Positions 17,523 through 25,452 of a DNA stretch of 64,000 nt are shown here, in pieces. A model generated the notes under the pieces. The model was not told the DNA's origin and made no database searches. It was given only the letters and a program-made list of their open reading frames with translations. A program made the position numbers and the translations under genes. Origin of the DNA: Heyndrickxia camelliae. Lineage in GTDB: Bacteria > Bacillota > Bacilli > Bacillales > Bacillaceae_C. The stretch spans positions 1 through 64,000 of the forward strand of contig NZ_PIQO01000004.1 of NCBI RefSeq assembly GCF_002844575.1, in the 5' to 3' direction. Every line of letters starts with the position of its first letter. Position 1 is the first letter of the stretch.

Positions 17523-18956
17523 TTGAAGAGAAGCTATGTGCTCCTCCTATTGTTAGCTTACTTAGCTGCTTTAGGCAGTTCGATTTTCGTTTATCAGAAC
17601 AAAATATCTCATCCGGTCGTAAAGGACAAAGGACGGTTATTGCCAATAAAAGTTAAAAACATCCAGTCTGCTACCGGTGAGCAAGAGCTACAACAAATAG
17701 TCCGAGAAGCCAATAAAACAAATGACAAACTTACTATTGCAGGTATGCAGCACAGCCAGGGCGGACAAACATTATATCCTAATGCTATGTTAATAGACAT
17801 GAAATCTTATAATAAAATTGTTAGATTTGATCGGAAAAGAAAAACGATTACAGTTCAGAGCGGTGCGACTTGGAATGATATTCAAAAATATATTAATCCA
17901 TATGGTTTCGCAATTAAAGTCATGCAATCTCAAAATATTTTTACGATTGGAGGTTCACTAAGTGTCAATGTTCATGGAAGAGATATTCGCAATGACGCGT
18001 TAATTGACACAGTTGAATCCTTTCGCTTACTGAATCCTGACGGAGACATAATAAATGTTAGTCGTAAAGAAAATAGTAGTTTATTTTATTCGGTGATCGG
18101 TGGCTATGGATTATTCGGAATTATATTAGATGTAACTTTAAAATTAACGGACGATGAATTATATAGAACGCGAACCAAGATTATGGATTATAAGAAGTAT
18201 GAAGCATACTTTCAAAAAAATGTATTAAATAATCATTCCGTTAAAATGCATTTAGCACGTATTTCCATAGCACCTAATACATTTTTAAAAGAGATGTATA
18301 TAACGGATTATGTGGAGGCAAACCAGCATGATTTATCCCAATATAATCATTTAAAAGGGGAAACTATTGCGATCCCTAAGTTTTTTCTTGGGCTTTCGAG
18401 ATATAGCGACTGGGGGAAAAATCTGTTTTGGGATGTTCAAAAGAAATACATGAAAATGAGCGACGGAAAACTAGTATCCAGAAACAATGTGATGCGATCG
18501 GATTCAAATTTTATGGAATACGATAGTTCAACGCGAACGGAAGTTTTGCAGGAGTACTTTGTTCCTGTGAATCAGTTTACAAGTTATATAGATAGCTTAA
18601 GAGAAGCATTGAAAAAAGAGAAGGACTTTAACCTATTAAATATTACCATTCGGTTTGTAGATAAGAATCAAGAGGCCGTTATGTCATATGCGAAGGATGA
18701 TATGTTTGCACTAGTCTTATTAATTAATCAGGGTCAATCGAAAAAAGATATTGAGCAAACACAAAGAGTAGTTCGGAACATGATTAATATTACGTTGGAA
18801 CACCATGGCAGCTACTATTTACCGTATTACTCTTATCCTAGTAAAAAACAATTGCATGAAGCATATCCAAGGACAGATGAATTTTTTAACATGAAACGGA
18901 AATACGATCCAAAAGAACGGTTCGTGAATTTATTTTACGAGGAGTATGGAAAATGA
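17523..18956 (+). CDS. Membrane-anchored FAD-binding oxidase (VAO/PCMH family)
   Basis: The 477-residue protein starts with a hydrophobic anchor (residues 6-24) and then a PCMH-type FAD-binding domain: LTIAGMQHSQGG, SGATWNDIQKYI, IFTIGGSLSVNVHGRD and GGYGLFGIILDVTLKL. The His in GMQHSQGG sits where many family members bind FAD covalently. The C-terminal substrate domain ends with YDPKERFVNLFYEEY, as in lactone and sugar oxidases of this family. The substrate is unknown. It starts with TTG at 17523 and overlaps the following MFS gene by four bases, so the two products are probably made together. Confidence 0.82.
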   Translation: MKRSYVLLLLLAYLAALGSSIFVYQNKISHPVVKDKGRLLPIKVKNIQSATGEQELQQIVREANKTNDKLTIAGMQHSQGGQTLYPNAMLIDMKSYNKIVRFDRKRKTITVQSGATWNDIQKYINPYGFAIKVMQSQNIFTIGGSLSVNVHGRDIRNDALIDTVESFRLLNPDGDIINVSRKENSSLFYSVIGGYGLFGIILDVTLKLTDDELYRTRTKIMDYKKYEAYFQKNVLNNHSVKMHLARISIAPNTFLKEMYITDYVEANQHDLSQYNHLKGETIAIPKFFLGLSRYSDWGKNLFWDVQKKYMKMSDGKLVSRNNVMRSDSNFMEYDSSTRTEVLQEYFVPVNQFTSYIDSLREALKKEKDFNLLNITIRFVDKNQEAVMSYAKDDMFALVLLINQGQSKKDIEQTQRVVRNMINITLEHHGSYYLPYYSYPSKKQLHEAYPRTDEFFNMKRKYDPKERFVNLFYEEYGK

Positions 18957-19489
18957 CCTATACAAGATTTCTTTATTATCAAAGTATCATCGTTATGGCA
19001 AGCAGCATGATCTTTCCGTTTTATGTTTTATTATTAAAAAATGTTGGGGACAGCTATGCACAGTTTGGTTGGGCATATGGACTATTTGCGTTAACCTCAG
19101 CGCTTGCCTATCCGACAATCGGCAAGTTTTCCGATCAATTAGGTGAAAAGGTATTATTTATTCTATATTCATGGGGGATGGCTGTACTTTTATTGTTTTT
19201 TCCTCTTGTAACAGAAGTTTGGCAAGTCTATATTCTACAAATTATCATGGGAATTTTAGGTGCTGTGCAAAAAAATACGGAAAAAACAGCCCTTGCTAAA
19301 AATGTCAAAAAAGAAAATGCCGGAAAAGAAATCGGAAACTATCATGTCTGGACCTCTGTTGGGGCTGCAATAGCAATCATTCTTACAGGGTATATTGTCG
19401 ATTTTATTACCATTGGCAGCATCTTCTACTTAGCATCCCTTATCTATTTTATTAGCGGGTTTCTGCTATTAAAGAAAAGAAAAGAATAA
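18953..19489 (+). CDS. Half-size MFS-like membrane protein
   Basis: A 178-residue protein with about six membrane segments, equivalent to one half of a major facilitator transporter. The loop after segment 2 reads GKFSDQLGEKVLF, close to the MFS motif GxLaDrxGrkxxl. It ends with KKRKE and a clean stop, and no second half follows, so it is either a natural half transporter acting as a dimer or a fixed truncation. Its ATG overlaps the stop of the FAD oxidase gene (ATGA), indicating translational coupling. Confidence 0.75.
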   Translation: MTYTRFLYYQSIIVMASSMIFPFYVLLLKNVGDSYAQFGWAYGLFALTSALAYPTIGKFSDQLGEKVLFILYSWGMAVLLLFFPLVTEVWQVYILQIIMGILGAVQKNTEKTALAKNVKKENAGKEIGNYHVWTSVGAAIAIILTGYIVDFITIGSIFYLASLIYFISGFLLLKKRKE

Positions 19490-19570
19490 TGTTGCGAATA
19501 TTTAGGTAAATAACTCTTTACAAGGATTCCTATTTTTTATAAAATAATGTGGAAACTATTTTTTATCAGC

Positions 19571-19773
19571 AAAGGAGGAATAAGGTCGATATGAGTATGT
19601 CCGTTGTTTTTCAAATGGTTTTGGCTTGATACGGGATACGTATGCCCATTTTTAGCAAAACCAATCGTGAAACAACGGATAATCAGACCTGTTCCTCATT
19701 AAATATTCGTGTATTTAGAACTTTGTTCTATATGCAAGTAAAAAGGCGGGGTTTGTTTTCCCTGCCTTTTTTC
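19571..19773 (+). promoter_or_regulatory. Probable leader-peptide attenuator upstream of the ABC-F gene
   Basis: The interval has, in order: AAAGGAGGAA (19571-19580), a 12-codon reading frame (19591-19629), its 3' pairing partner and a terminator. CCGTTGTTT (19601-19609) pairs with AAACAACGG (about 19670-19678), GGTTTTG pairs with CAAAACC, and GAGGAATAAGGTC with GACCTGTTCCTC, so the ribosome site itself is inside a long imperfect hairpin. A second hairpin, AAAAAGGCGGGG with CCCTGCCTTTTTT at 19739-19773, is a good terminator. This is the arrangement of leader-controlled antibiotic resistance ABC-F genes, though a palindromic mobile element could also explain the first hairpin. Confidence 0.55.
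19591..19629 (+). CDS. Candidate leader peptide of 12 residues
   Basis: ATG at 19591 begins MSMSVVFQMVLA and stops at TGA 19627-19629. It has a near-perfect ribosome site (AAAGGAGGAA) ten bases upstream. The codons lie in the 5' arm of the long hairpin, so ribosomes on it would block pairing. It is too short to judge by similarity, and it could be a chance frame. Confidence 0.4.
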   Translation: MSMSVVFQMVLA

Positions 19774-19854
19774 CATCTATATACTTGAGGTTTAGTTTAA
19801 ACATGTCCTCCATGTTTTGCGATTGGTTCATATTGAACTTATTGGAGGGAAATG

Positions 19855-21414
19855 CAAATGAGTATTGTAAGTGTGAAAAACTTAACCCATTATTATGGTG
19901 ATAAATTAGTTTTTAAAGATATTGATTTCCGTCTCTTAAGGTCGGAGCGAGTTGGTTTAGTTGGACCCAATGGAGCGGGGAAATCGACACTTTTGAAAAT
20001 TTTAACTGGGATGATTTTGCCTGATGATGGTACAATTGAATGGCTTCCAAATATCAGAGTAGGATTTTTGGAACAGCATACAGAATTGTTAGAAGGTTTG
20101 AGTATTCGTGATTATTTACGAAATGCCTTTCAACATTTATATAAGCTTGAAGAGGAAATGCTAGATATTTCAAGAAAAATGGAAACATGCAATGAAGAGG
20201 AATTAACGAGGCTTTTAAATCGCTTCGCCCATATTCAAGAGTTATTGGATCATCATAATTTCTATTTTCTTGACGCGAAAATGGATGATATTGCAAACGG
20301 ACTTGGGATACAAGCACTTGGAATGGAGACGGATGTTTCATCTTTAAGCGGTGGACAAAGAACAAAGCTATTATTAGCTAATTTGCTGCTTAAGGAACCG
20401 GATATATTATTACTAGATGAACCAACTAACTATTTGGATGTTGCTCACATTGAGTGGCTCAAAGATTATTTGAGGAATTACCCAAATAGTTTTATCCTTA
20501 TTTCTCATGATGTGGATTTCATGAATGAAGTAGTAAATGTCATTTATCATTTGGAAAACTTCCAGTTAACAAGGTATTTGGGTGATTATAATAAATTTAT
20601 GGAAACGTATGAATTTCGCAGACAGCAGCAGTTAATTGCCTATGGCAGACAACGGGAGGAAATTCAGAAGCTGGAAAACTATATCCAAAAAAATAAAGCG
20701 CGGGCTTCCACTACTAAACAGGCGAGATCGCGTGAAAAGAAATTAATGAAAATGGAGCGTATCGAAAAACCGGATATTACTCCTAAACCAAGGTTCTATT
20801 TTAAAGTCAATGTTCGTGCGACAAGTAAAATAATTGAAACTAAGCAGTTGGAAGTGGGGTATGAAACACCGCTATTGCCTCCCATTAGTGTTATCCTAAA
20901 AAGAGGAGACAAAGTTGCTGTGACCGGACATAACGGGATTGGTAAATCAACCATGTTAAAAACAATCATGGGAGAATTAAAGCCCCATAGTGGAACGATT
21001 GAATTCGGTCAATATGTAAAACCCTCCTATTTTGCACAAGAGGAAAGCATGGAGTCTGAACTTACGCCATTGGAATATATCTGGGCCATGCATGAAAAAA
21101 TGACACAAAAAGAAATTCGTCGCGCTCTTGCTCAGGCTGGATTAAAAAAGGACCAAGTTTTTCAGCCTTTGAAATCTCTGAGTGGCGGAGAACAAACGCG
21201 AGTGAGATTATGTCAGCTCATGCTGGAAGATAGCAATTGGCTTATCTTAGATGAACCTACGAATCATTTGGACGCAGTTGCGAAGGAAGTTTTAGCAAAT
21301 GCGCTATCCCAATATGATGGTACTGTTCTATTAGTTTCACATGAGCCGGAATTTTTTCAAGATTGGGTAACGGATATATGGAATTTGGAAGAATGGAAGG
21401 GCAATAAAAGCTAA
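19855..21414 (+). CDS. ABC-F family ATPase (YfmM-like)
   Basis: A protein of about 519 residues with two ABC domains and no membrane segment. Domain 1 has GPNGAGKST, SLSGGQRTK and LLLDEPTNYLD; the linker region is charged and arginine-rich (QKNKARASTTKQARSREKK); domain 2 has GHNGIGKST, SLSGGEQTR and LILDEPTNHLD. ABC-F proteins act on the ribosome, either relieving stalled translation or protecting against antibiotics. It resembles Bacillus YfmM in length and N-terminus (MSIVSVKNLTHYYGD). GGAGGGAAATGCAA precedes the ATG. The upstream attenuator-like structure hints at induction by ribosome inhibition. Confidence 0.87.
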   Translation, partial: QMSIVSVKNLTHYYGDKLVFKDIDFRLLRSERVGLVGPNGAGKSTLLKILTGMILPDDGTIEWLPNIRVGFLEQHTELLEGLSIRDYLRNAFQHLYKLEEEMLDISRKMETCNEEELTRLLNRFAHIQELLDHHNFYFLDAKMDDIANGLGIQALGMETDVSSLSGGQRTKLLLANLLLKEPDILLLDEPTNYLDVAHIEWLKDYLRNYPNSFILISHDVDFMNEVVNVIYHLENFQLTRYLGDYNKFMETYEFRRQQQLIAYGRQREEIQKLENYIQKNKARASTTKQARSREKKLMKMERIEKPDITPKPRFYFKVNVRATSKIIETKQLEVGYETPLLPPISVILKRGDKVAVTGHNGIGKSTMLKTIMGELKPHSGTIEFGQYVKPSYFAQEESMESELTPLEYIWAMHEKMTQKEIRRALAQAGLKKDQVFQPLKSLSGGEQTRVRLCQLMLEDSNWLILDEPTNHLDAVAKEVLANALSQYDGTVLLVSHEPEFFQDWVTDIWNLEEWKGNKS

Positions 21415-21429
21415 TTTGCAAGTTTGAGT

Positions 21430-21467
21430 CGAAGGGCATCTATACTTATGTGAGATGTCCTTTTCTT
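21430..21467 (+). terminator. Intrinsic terminator after the ABC-F gene
   Basis: AAGGGCATCT pairs with AGATGTCCTT around a 10-base loop and is followed by TTTCTT. Confidence 0.75.
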
Positions 21468-21533
21468 AAATGAAATATTTGTTTATGAGATTTCCATGAC
21501 ATGTAAAAACAGCTATTAAAAGAAGGTGAAAAT

Positions 21534-22058
21534 GTGGAACCTATTCAAGATCATTTAAAGGAGCATTTAGACGTAGTATTCGTTGGATTTAATCCAAGTA
21601 TTAAATCAAGTGAAACCGGGCATCATTTTGCCAATCCAAACAACCGTTTTTGGAAAATTTTATATGAAGCTGGAATAACTCCCAGGAAGTATCTTCCTGA
21701 GGAAGATTTTACATTACTGGAACTAGGTTATGGATTAACCAATATCGTTGCAAGACCAACAAAAAGTGCGGATGAAATTACAAAGGAAGAGTACAAACAA
21801 GGAAAAGAAATACTGAAGCAAAAATTTCAGAAATTAAATCCGTTAATCGTTTGTTTTGTTGGAAAAGGGGTCTATCAAGAATACAGTGGAAAGCGCAACA
21901 TTTCGTGGGGAGTCCAAGACACATCTATTGTATCTGGAACCATTGATTTTGTCGCGCCATCATCCAGCGGACTTGTTCGCATGAACATAAATGACATAAT
22001 AGACATTTATAAGGAACTTCCAAAGCTAATAGCAACTTTAAAAGTTAATAATAAATGA
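21534..22058 (+). CDS. mug: Mug-type G:U/G:T mismatch-specific DNA glycosylase
   Basis: The 174-residue protein belongs to the uracil-DNA glycosylase superfamily, Mug/TDG branch. The active-site block VVFVGFNPSIKS contains the GxNPS motif, and the second motif region near the C-terminus reads VAPSSSGLVRMN, near the usual NPS(G/S) loop. Other family blocks are NRFWKILYEAG and YGLTNIVARPT. It removes uracil or thymine from mismatches in base excision repair. It starts with GTG at 21534 behind AGAAGGTG. It is monocistronic. Confidence 0.87.
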   Translation: MEPIQDHLKEHLDVVFVGFNPSIKSSETGHHFANPNNRFWKILYEAGITPRKYLPEEDFTLLELGYGLTNIVARPTKSADEITKEEYKQGKEILKQKFQKLNPLIVCFVGKGVYQEYSGKRNISWGVQDTSIVSGTIDFVAPSSSGLVRMNINDIIDIYKELPKLIATLKVNNK

Positions 22059-22480
22059 GGGAAAGCATAAAAAGATACGTTTAAATACTGGGTTTTTGTA
22101 AAAAATATGGAACGGCGCCGAAATAATAACATTCAGATAAGAGGGTTAAAACTTCCACTTCCAACTTATTGAAACTGCTGATACCATCTCTCCTTTGCTT
22201 GGCAAATACAGCAATGAATGCAGCGCCGAGTTATTTGAAAAAAGTTAAGGGAATAAACCTGTCACGAATCCACTTCCGAATATTACTTACCCAAACCATA
22301 ACATGAAAAATAATTTCTTTCCCAGAATAAATTTATTAAGCAAATATTCCTAATCATGAACAAAGTCCGGGGGTCAAAATAAATGATACCTATCTTACAT
22401 GCTAAGGAGATAAATAATTTTCATGTTTAATGATAAAATACTAGGAACTTAACGGTGCAGCAGTTGTTGAAGAAATAAAG
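22059..22480. other. Intergenic stretch with no recognisable gene
   Basis: About 420 bases between mug and the MITE-like element hold no reading frame with a ribosome site. It may contain decayed coding sequence: the minus strand around 22085-22250 reads LGAAFIAVFAKQRRDG and then YYFGAVPYFLQKPS, but I cannot assign a family. Confidence 0.4.
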
Positions 22481-22614
22481 AAGAGGCTGGGACACAACGC
22501 AGTGAAAATCAAAAAAACGCATGAAATCAAATTTAAAAACCTTGATTTCATGCGTTTTTGCTTTCGTAGTTTTAACCAATTTTAATGTTTTTTTTACTTA
22601 TGTCCCAGCCTCTT
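22481..22614. mobile_element. MITE-like element, 134 bp, with perfect 14-bp terminal inverted repeats
   Basis: The ends AAGAGGCTGGGACA (22481-22494) and TGTCCCAGCCTCTT (22601-22614) are exact complements. Inside is a second perfect hairpin, AAAAACGCATGAAATCAA with its complement at about 22514-22558, with a T run on one side and an A run on the other. The same terminus occurs at 14-27. There is no coding capacity. It lies just beyond the 3' end of the minus-strand permease gene and may serve as its terminator. Confidence 0.75.
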
Positions 22615-22656
22615 CTTTTCATTTTTCCTAGCAACTAATAATGAATCCAAATAACT

Positions 22657-23988
22657 TTATTTCTTTTGCTTAAAGGTTAATGCCAACAAAATAAAGAGAA
22701 TTATAAGACTTACGCAAGTACCAACCTTATTCTGTGCATTAAACATAAAGGATACAAATATCGTAATTAAGCCGATTAAAGCAATGATTGTTGTAAACGG
22801 AAACCATTTAACCTGAAAGAAAGGTTTTTCCTTATATTTCGGTCGTAATTTTAATTGAGAGCAGCATATGCCAATCCAAATTAACATTATAGTGAATCCA
22901 GGTACGGTCATCATATAGTTGATGATTTTCTCCGGAGTTAAATATGCGAGGAAAACACCTACAAGAATAAGGAATCCAGTAATAAGTATGCCATTAATCG
23001 GTGTGCCGTTTTTAGACACCTTTAAAAACATTTCCGGTGCTTCCCCTGTTTGCGCCATAGAAAATAGGGTTCTAGAAGTTGCATAAATACCAGAATTGGC
23101 CGCGGATAAAACAGCCGTTAAAAGCACAAAGTTCATAATATTTGCTGCTCCTGGAAGTCCTGCAGTACTAAACACCTGAACAAATGGGCTATCAGCTCCT
23201 GATACTTTATCCCATGGAATGATTCCACAAATAATGAGAATTGGTAGAATGTAGAATATAAGCACTCTCCAAACGGTACCTTTTACAATTTTTGGCATAA
23301 CCATCTTTGCGTTTTGTGTTTCTGTAACGGCCACCCCAATTAGTTCAGCACCTCCGTAGGAAAACATTACAACTAAAAAGGCACTAAATGTTCCTCCAAA
23401 ACCGTGGGGGAAGAATCCGCCATTTGCGGTATAGTTCGATATTGGGTTGCTTATGGAACTCGGAAAAATACCAGTTAAAATAAGGCATCCTAGAATAATA
23501 AAGGCAATAAGGGCAAAAATTTTAATCCCTGCGAACCAAAATTCAAGCTCGCCATAAAATTTAACATGGAAAGAGTTGATTGCTAAGATCACCACTGCGC
23601 ATAGAAGGCTTAAAAGCCATAATGGGATTGTGGGAAACCAATATTGAAGAAAGCTTCCTCCCGCCAATAATTCAACCGTTGTGACAATCACCCAATTAAT
23701 CCAGTACAACCAACCGACTAAGAAAGAAATACGATGCCCGAATGCCTTATGTACTAAATGCTGTACATTCATTCCAGGATAGGCAATGGCCATTTCTCCT
23801 AATGCTGTCATGACGATTAAAAGTAATAGACCACCAACTAAATAAGCGAAAACAACACTTGGACCAGCAAGCGATAAGGTATCAGAACTGCCTTTAAATA
23901 TACCTGTTCCAATCATTCCTGCAAGTGCAATAAACTGTACATGTCTCGGTAATAACCCCTTTTTTAAATCCTGTTGTTTTTTCTCCAT
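22657..23988 (-). CDS. T-box controlled APC amino acid permease
   Basis: A 443-residue transporter with about 12 membrane segments. The first carries the APC motif ALAGMIGTGIFKG, followed by SLAGPSVVFAYLVGG and ALGEMAIAYPG; the central SYGGAELIGVAVTETQNAK fits the AAT group of amino acid permeases. It is expressed from the minus strand behind GGCAGGAGCAGC. The 5' leader is a complete T-box element, so expression rises when a particular tRNA is uncharged; the likely specifier TTC points to phenylalanine. Some Bacillus relatives, such as YvbW, are also T-box permeases, with a leucine specifier as I recall. Confidence 0.88.
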   Translation of the reverse strand: MEKKQQDLKKGLLPRHVQFIALAGMIGTGIFKGSSDTLSLAGPSVVFAYLVGGLLLLIVMTALGEMAIAYPGMNVQHLVHKAFGHRISFLVGWLYWINWVIVTTVELLAGGSFLQYWFPTIPLWLLSLLCAVVILAINSFHVKFYGELEFWFAGIKIFALIAFIILGCLILTGIFPSSISNPISNYTANGGFFPHGFGGTFSAFLVVMFSYGGAELIGVAVTETQNAKMVMPKIVKGTVWRVLIFYILPILIICGIIPWDKVSGADSPFVQVFSTAGLPGAANIMNFVLLTAVLSAANSGIYATSRTLFSMAQTGEAPEMFLKVSKNGTPINGILITGFLILVGVFLAYLTPEKIINYMMTVPGFTIMLIWIGICCSQLKLRPKYKEKPFFQVKWFPFTTIIALIGLITIFVSFMFNAQNKVGTCVSLIILFILLALTFKQKK

Positions 23989-24014
23989 GCTGCTCCTGCC
24001 TTTCTCACATAAAA

Positions 24015-24255
24015 TAAAAATCCCTACCAGGAATAATCCTAGTAGGGACGACTTAATATCGCGTTACCACCCTATTTGTAAACAAATAAGCTTACCACTT
24101 CATTATCTTAACGATAGATAACCGTCTTATTCTTTAAGGAATAAGCTGCTCCAAGAATGAAATTCGCTACTTGCAAGTGTACTGATTTTCACCCTCCATC
24201 AGCTCTCTTTGGACAACATGCAAGAACTACTTTGTTCTCTTCAAAGCATTTATTA
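24015..24255 (-). promoter_or_regulatory. T-box riboswitch leader, probable Phe (TTC) specifier
   Basis: Read on the minus strand, the leader has AAAGAGAGCTGATGGAGGG at the base of stem I, the 3' side of stem I at GAATTTCATTCTTGGAGC, the T-box sequence AGGGTGGTAACGCG at about 24074-24060, and a terminator formed by TCCCTACTAGG and CCTGGTAGGGA at 24048-24021 followed by T residues. The specifier is placed at 24161-24159 (TTC), seven bases before GAGC. The codon identity depends on that alignment and is less certain than the T-box itself. Confidence 0.88.
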
Positions 24256-24422
24256 TATGAAATATTCTAAATATCTTTTCAACGTTTGTACTTTTAAGCA
24301 ATAAAGTATGTCTATTAATATAGCAAGATGCTCGTTAGGTGTCAATTGTTTTTATAATGTTTTTAAAATACGTAATGAAAATTGGGGAATAATAAAAGAA
24401 GTTTATGATTGGAGGTTATAAT

Positions 24423-25232
24423 ATGCCAGAGCTTCCTGAAATGGAAAACTATAAACTGCTTTTAAATCAATACATATTAGGTAAGACCGTTACAGATGTT
24501 CAAATTAATCGCGTTAAATCGATCAATGTTCCGCCAGAAGATTTTATCCGTAAAGTAAAACTGCATAAAATCACTTATATAGAGCGTCGGGCAAAACATT
24601 TATTATTTTATTTGGATAATGGAAATATTTTGTTATTGCATTTAATGCTAGGCGGATGGATGTATTATGGCGGTGCTGCAGATAAACCAAAAAGGACGGT
24701 GCAAGTTCAATTATCGTTTGGCGACCATCACCTATATTTCATTGGATTACGTCTGGGGTATTTACATATTCATGATGTGAAGCGCACAGCAGAGGTTCTT
24801 TCTGAATTAGGTCCGGAACCGTTAAGTAATGAATTTACCATGGAGGTGTTTCAAACTTTAATTAAAATGAAACACACTAAACTAAAATCAGTTTTGCTTG
24901 ATCAAAATTTTTTATCTGGTATTGGGAATCGTTATTCCGATGAGATCTGTTATGAGGCGAAAATATTACCAATGAGAGGTCTTGATCAACTAGAAAAAGA
25001 CGAAGTAATTATGCTGTATAAATCCATTAAAGAAGTATTAAAAACTGCAATTAACAATGGCGGATATATGGAACATCCATTTTTTAAGGGAGATACATTA
25101 ACTGGAGGATATGAAGCTTTGTTAAACGTTCATGGGAGGGAAGGGGAAATATGTAAGCGATGCGGTTCCATCATCCAGATGGAAAACATATCTTCCCGTA
25201 AAACATATTATTGTAAAGGGTGTCAAATATAG
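24423..25232 (+). CDS. Fpg/Nei family DNA glycosylase-like protein
   Basis: A 269-residue protein with the N-terminus PELPEMENY, where the processed Pro and following Glu are the catalytic residues of Fpg/Nei enzymes. It has a conserved Lys in ERRAKHLLF, helix-two-turn-helix residues LSGIGNRYSDEICYEA, and a C-terminal zinc finger (CKRCG and YYCKGCQ). The start must be the ATG at 24423, because Pro has to follow Met; GGAGGTTATA precedes it. It excises oxidised bases in DNA. It is divergent from housekeeping MutM and is more likely an Fpg-like paralogue of unknown lesion preference. Confidence 0.85.
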   Translation: MPELPEMENYKLLLNQYILGKTVTDVQINRVKSINVPPEDFIRKVKLHKITYIERRAKHLLFYLDNGNILLLHLMLGGWMYYGGAADKPKRTVQVQLSFGDHHLYFIGLRLGYLHIHDVKRTAEVLSELGPEPLSNEFTMEVFQTLIKMKHTKLKSVLLDQNFLSGIGNRYSDEICYEAKILPMRGLDQLEKDEVIMLYKSIKEVLKTAINNGGYMEHPFFKGDTLTGGYEALLNVHGREGEICKRCGSIIQMENISSRKTYYCKGCQI

Positions 25233-25452
25233 TTGATAAACTTAAAAACATATTGGATTCGCATGTTTTACATGCATTTTTATCATTGATTGTATAGATG
25301 GATATGTCATTGCTGCGCGTATTTTGATATTTAGGGTGCATAAAGCGATTGCTAATCATTGGACTAGCTCGTAGAAATTCTCCCAATCTAAAAAAGCTAT
25401 CTAGTATTTGCTATAATAATAAACAACAAGATTTACTTATTGAGGTGCAGCA

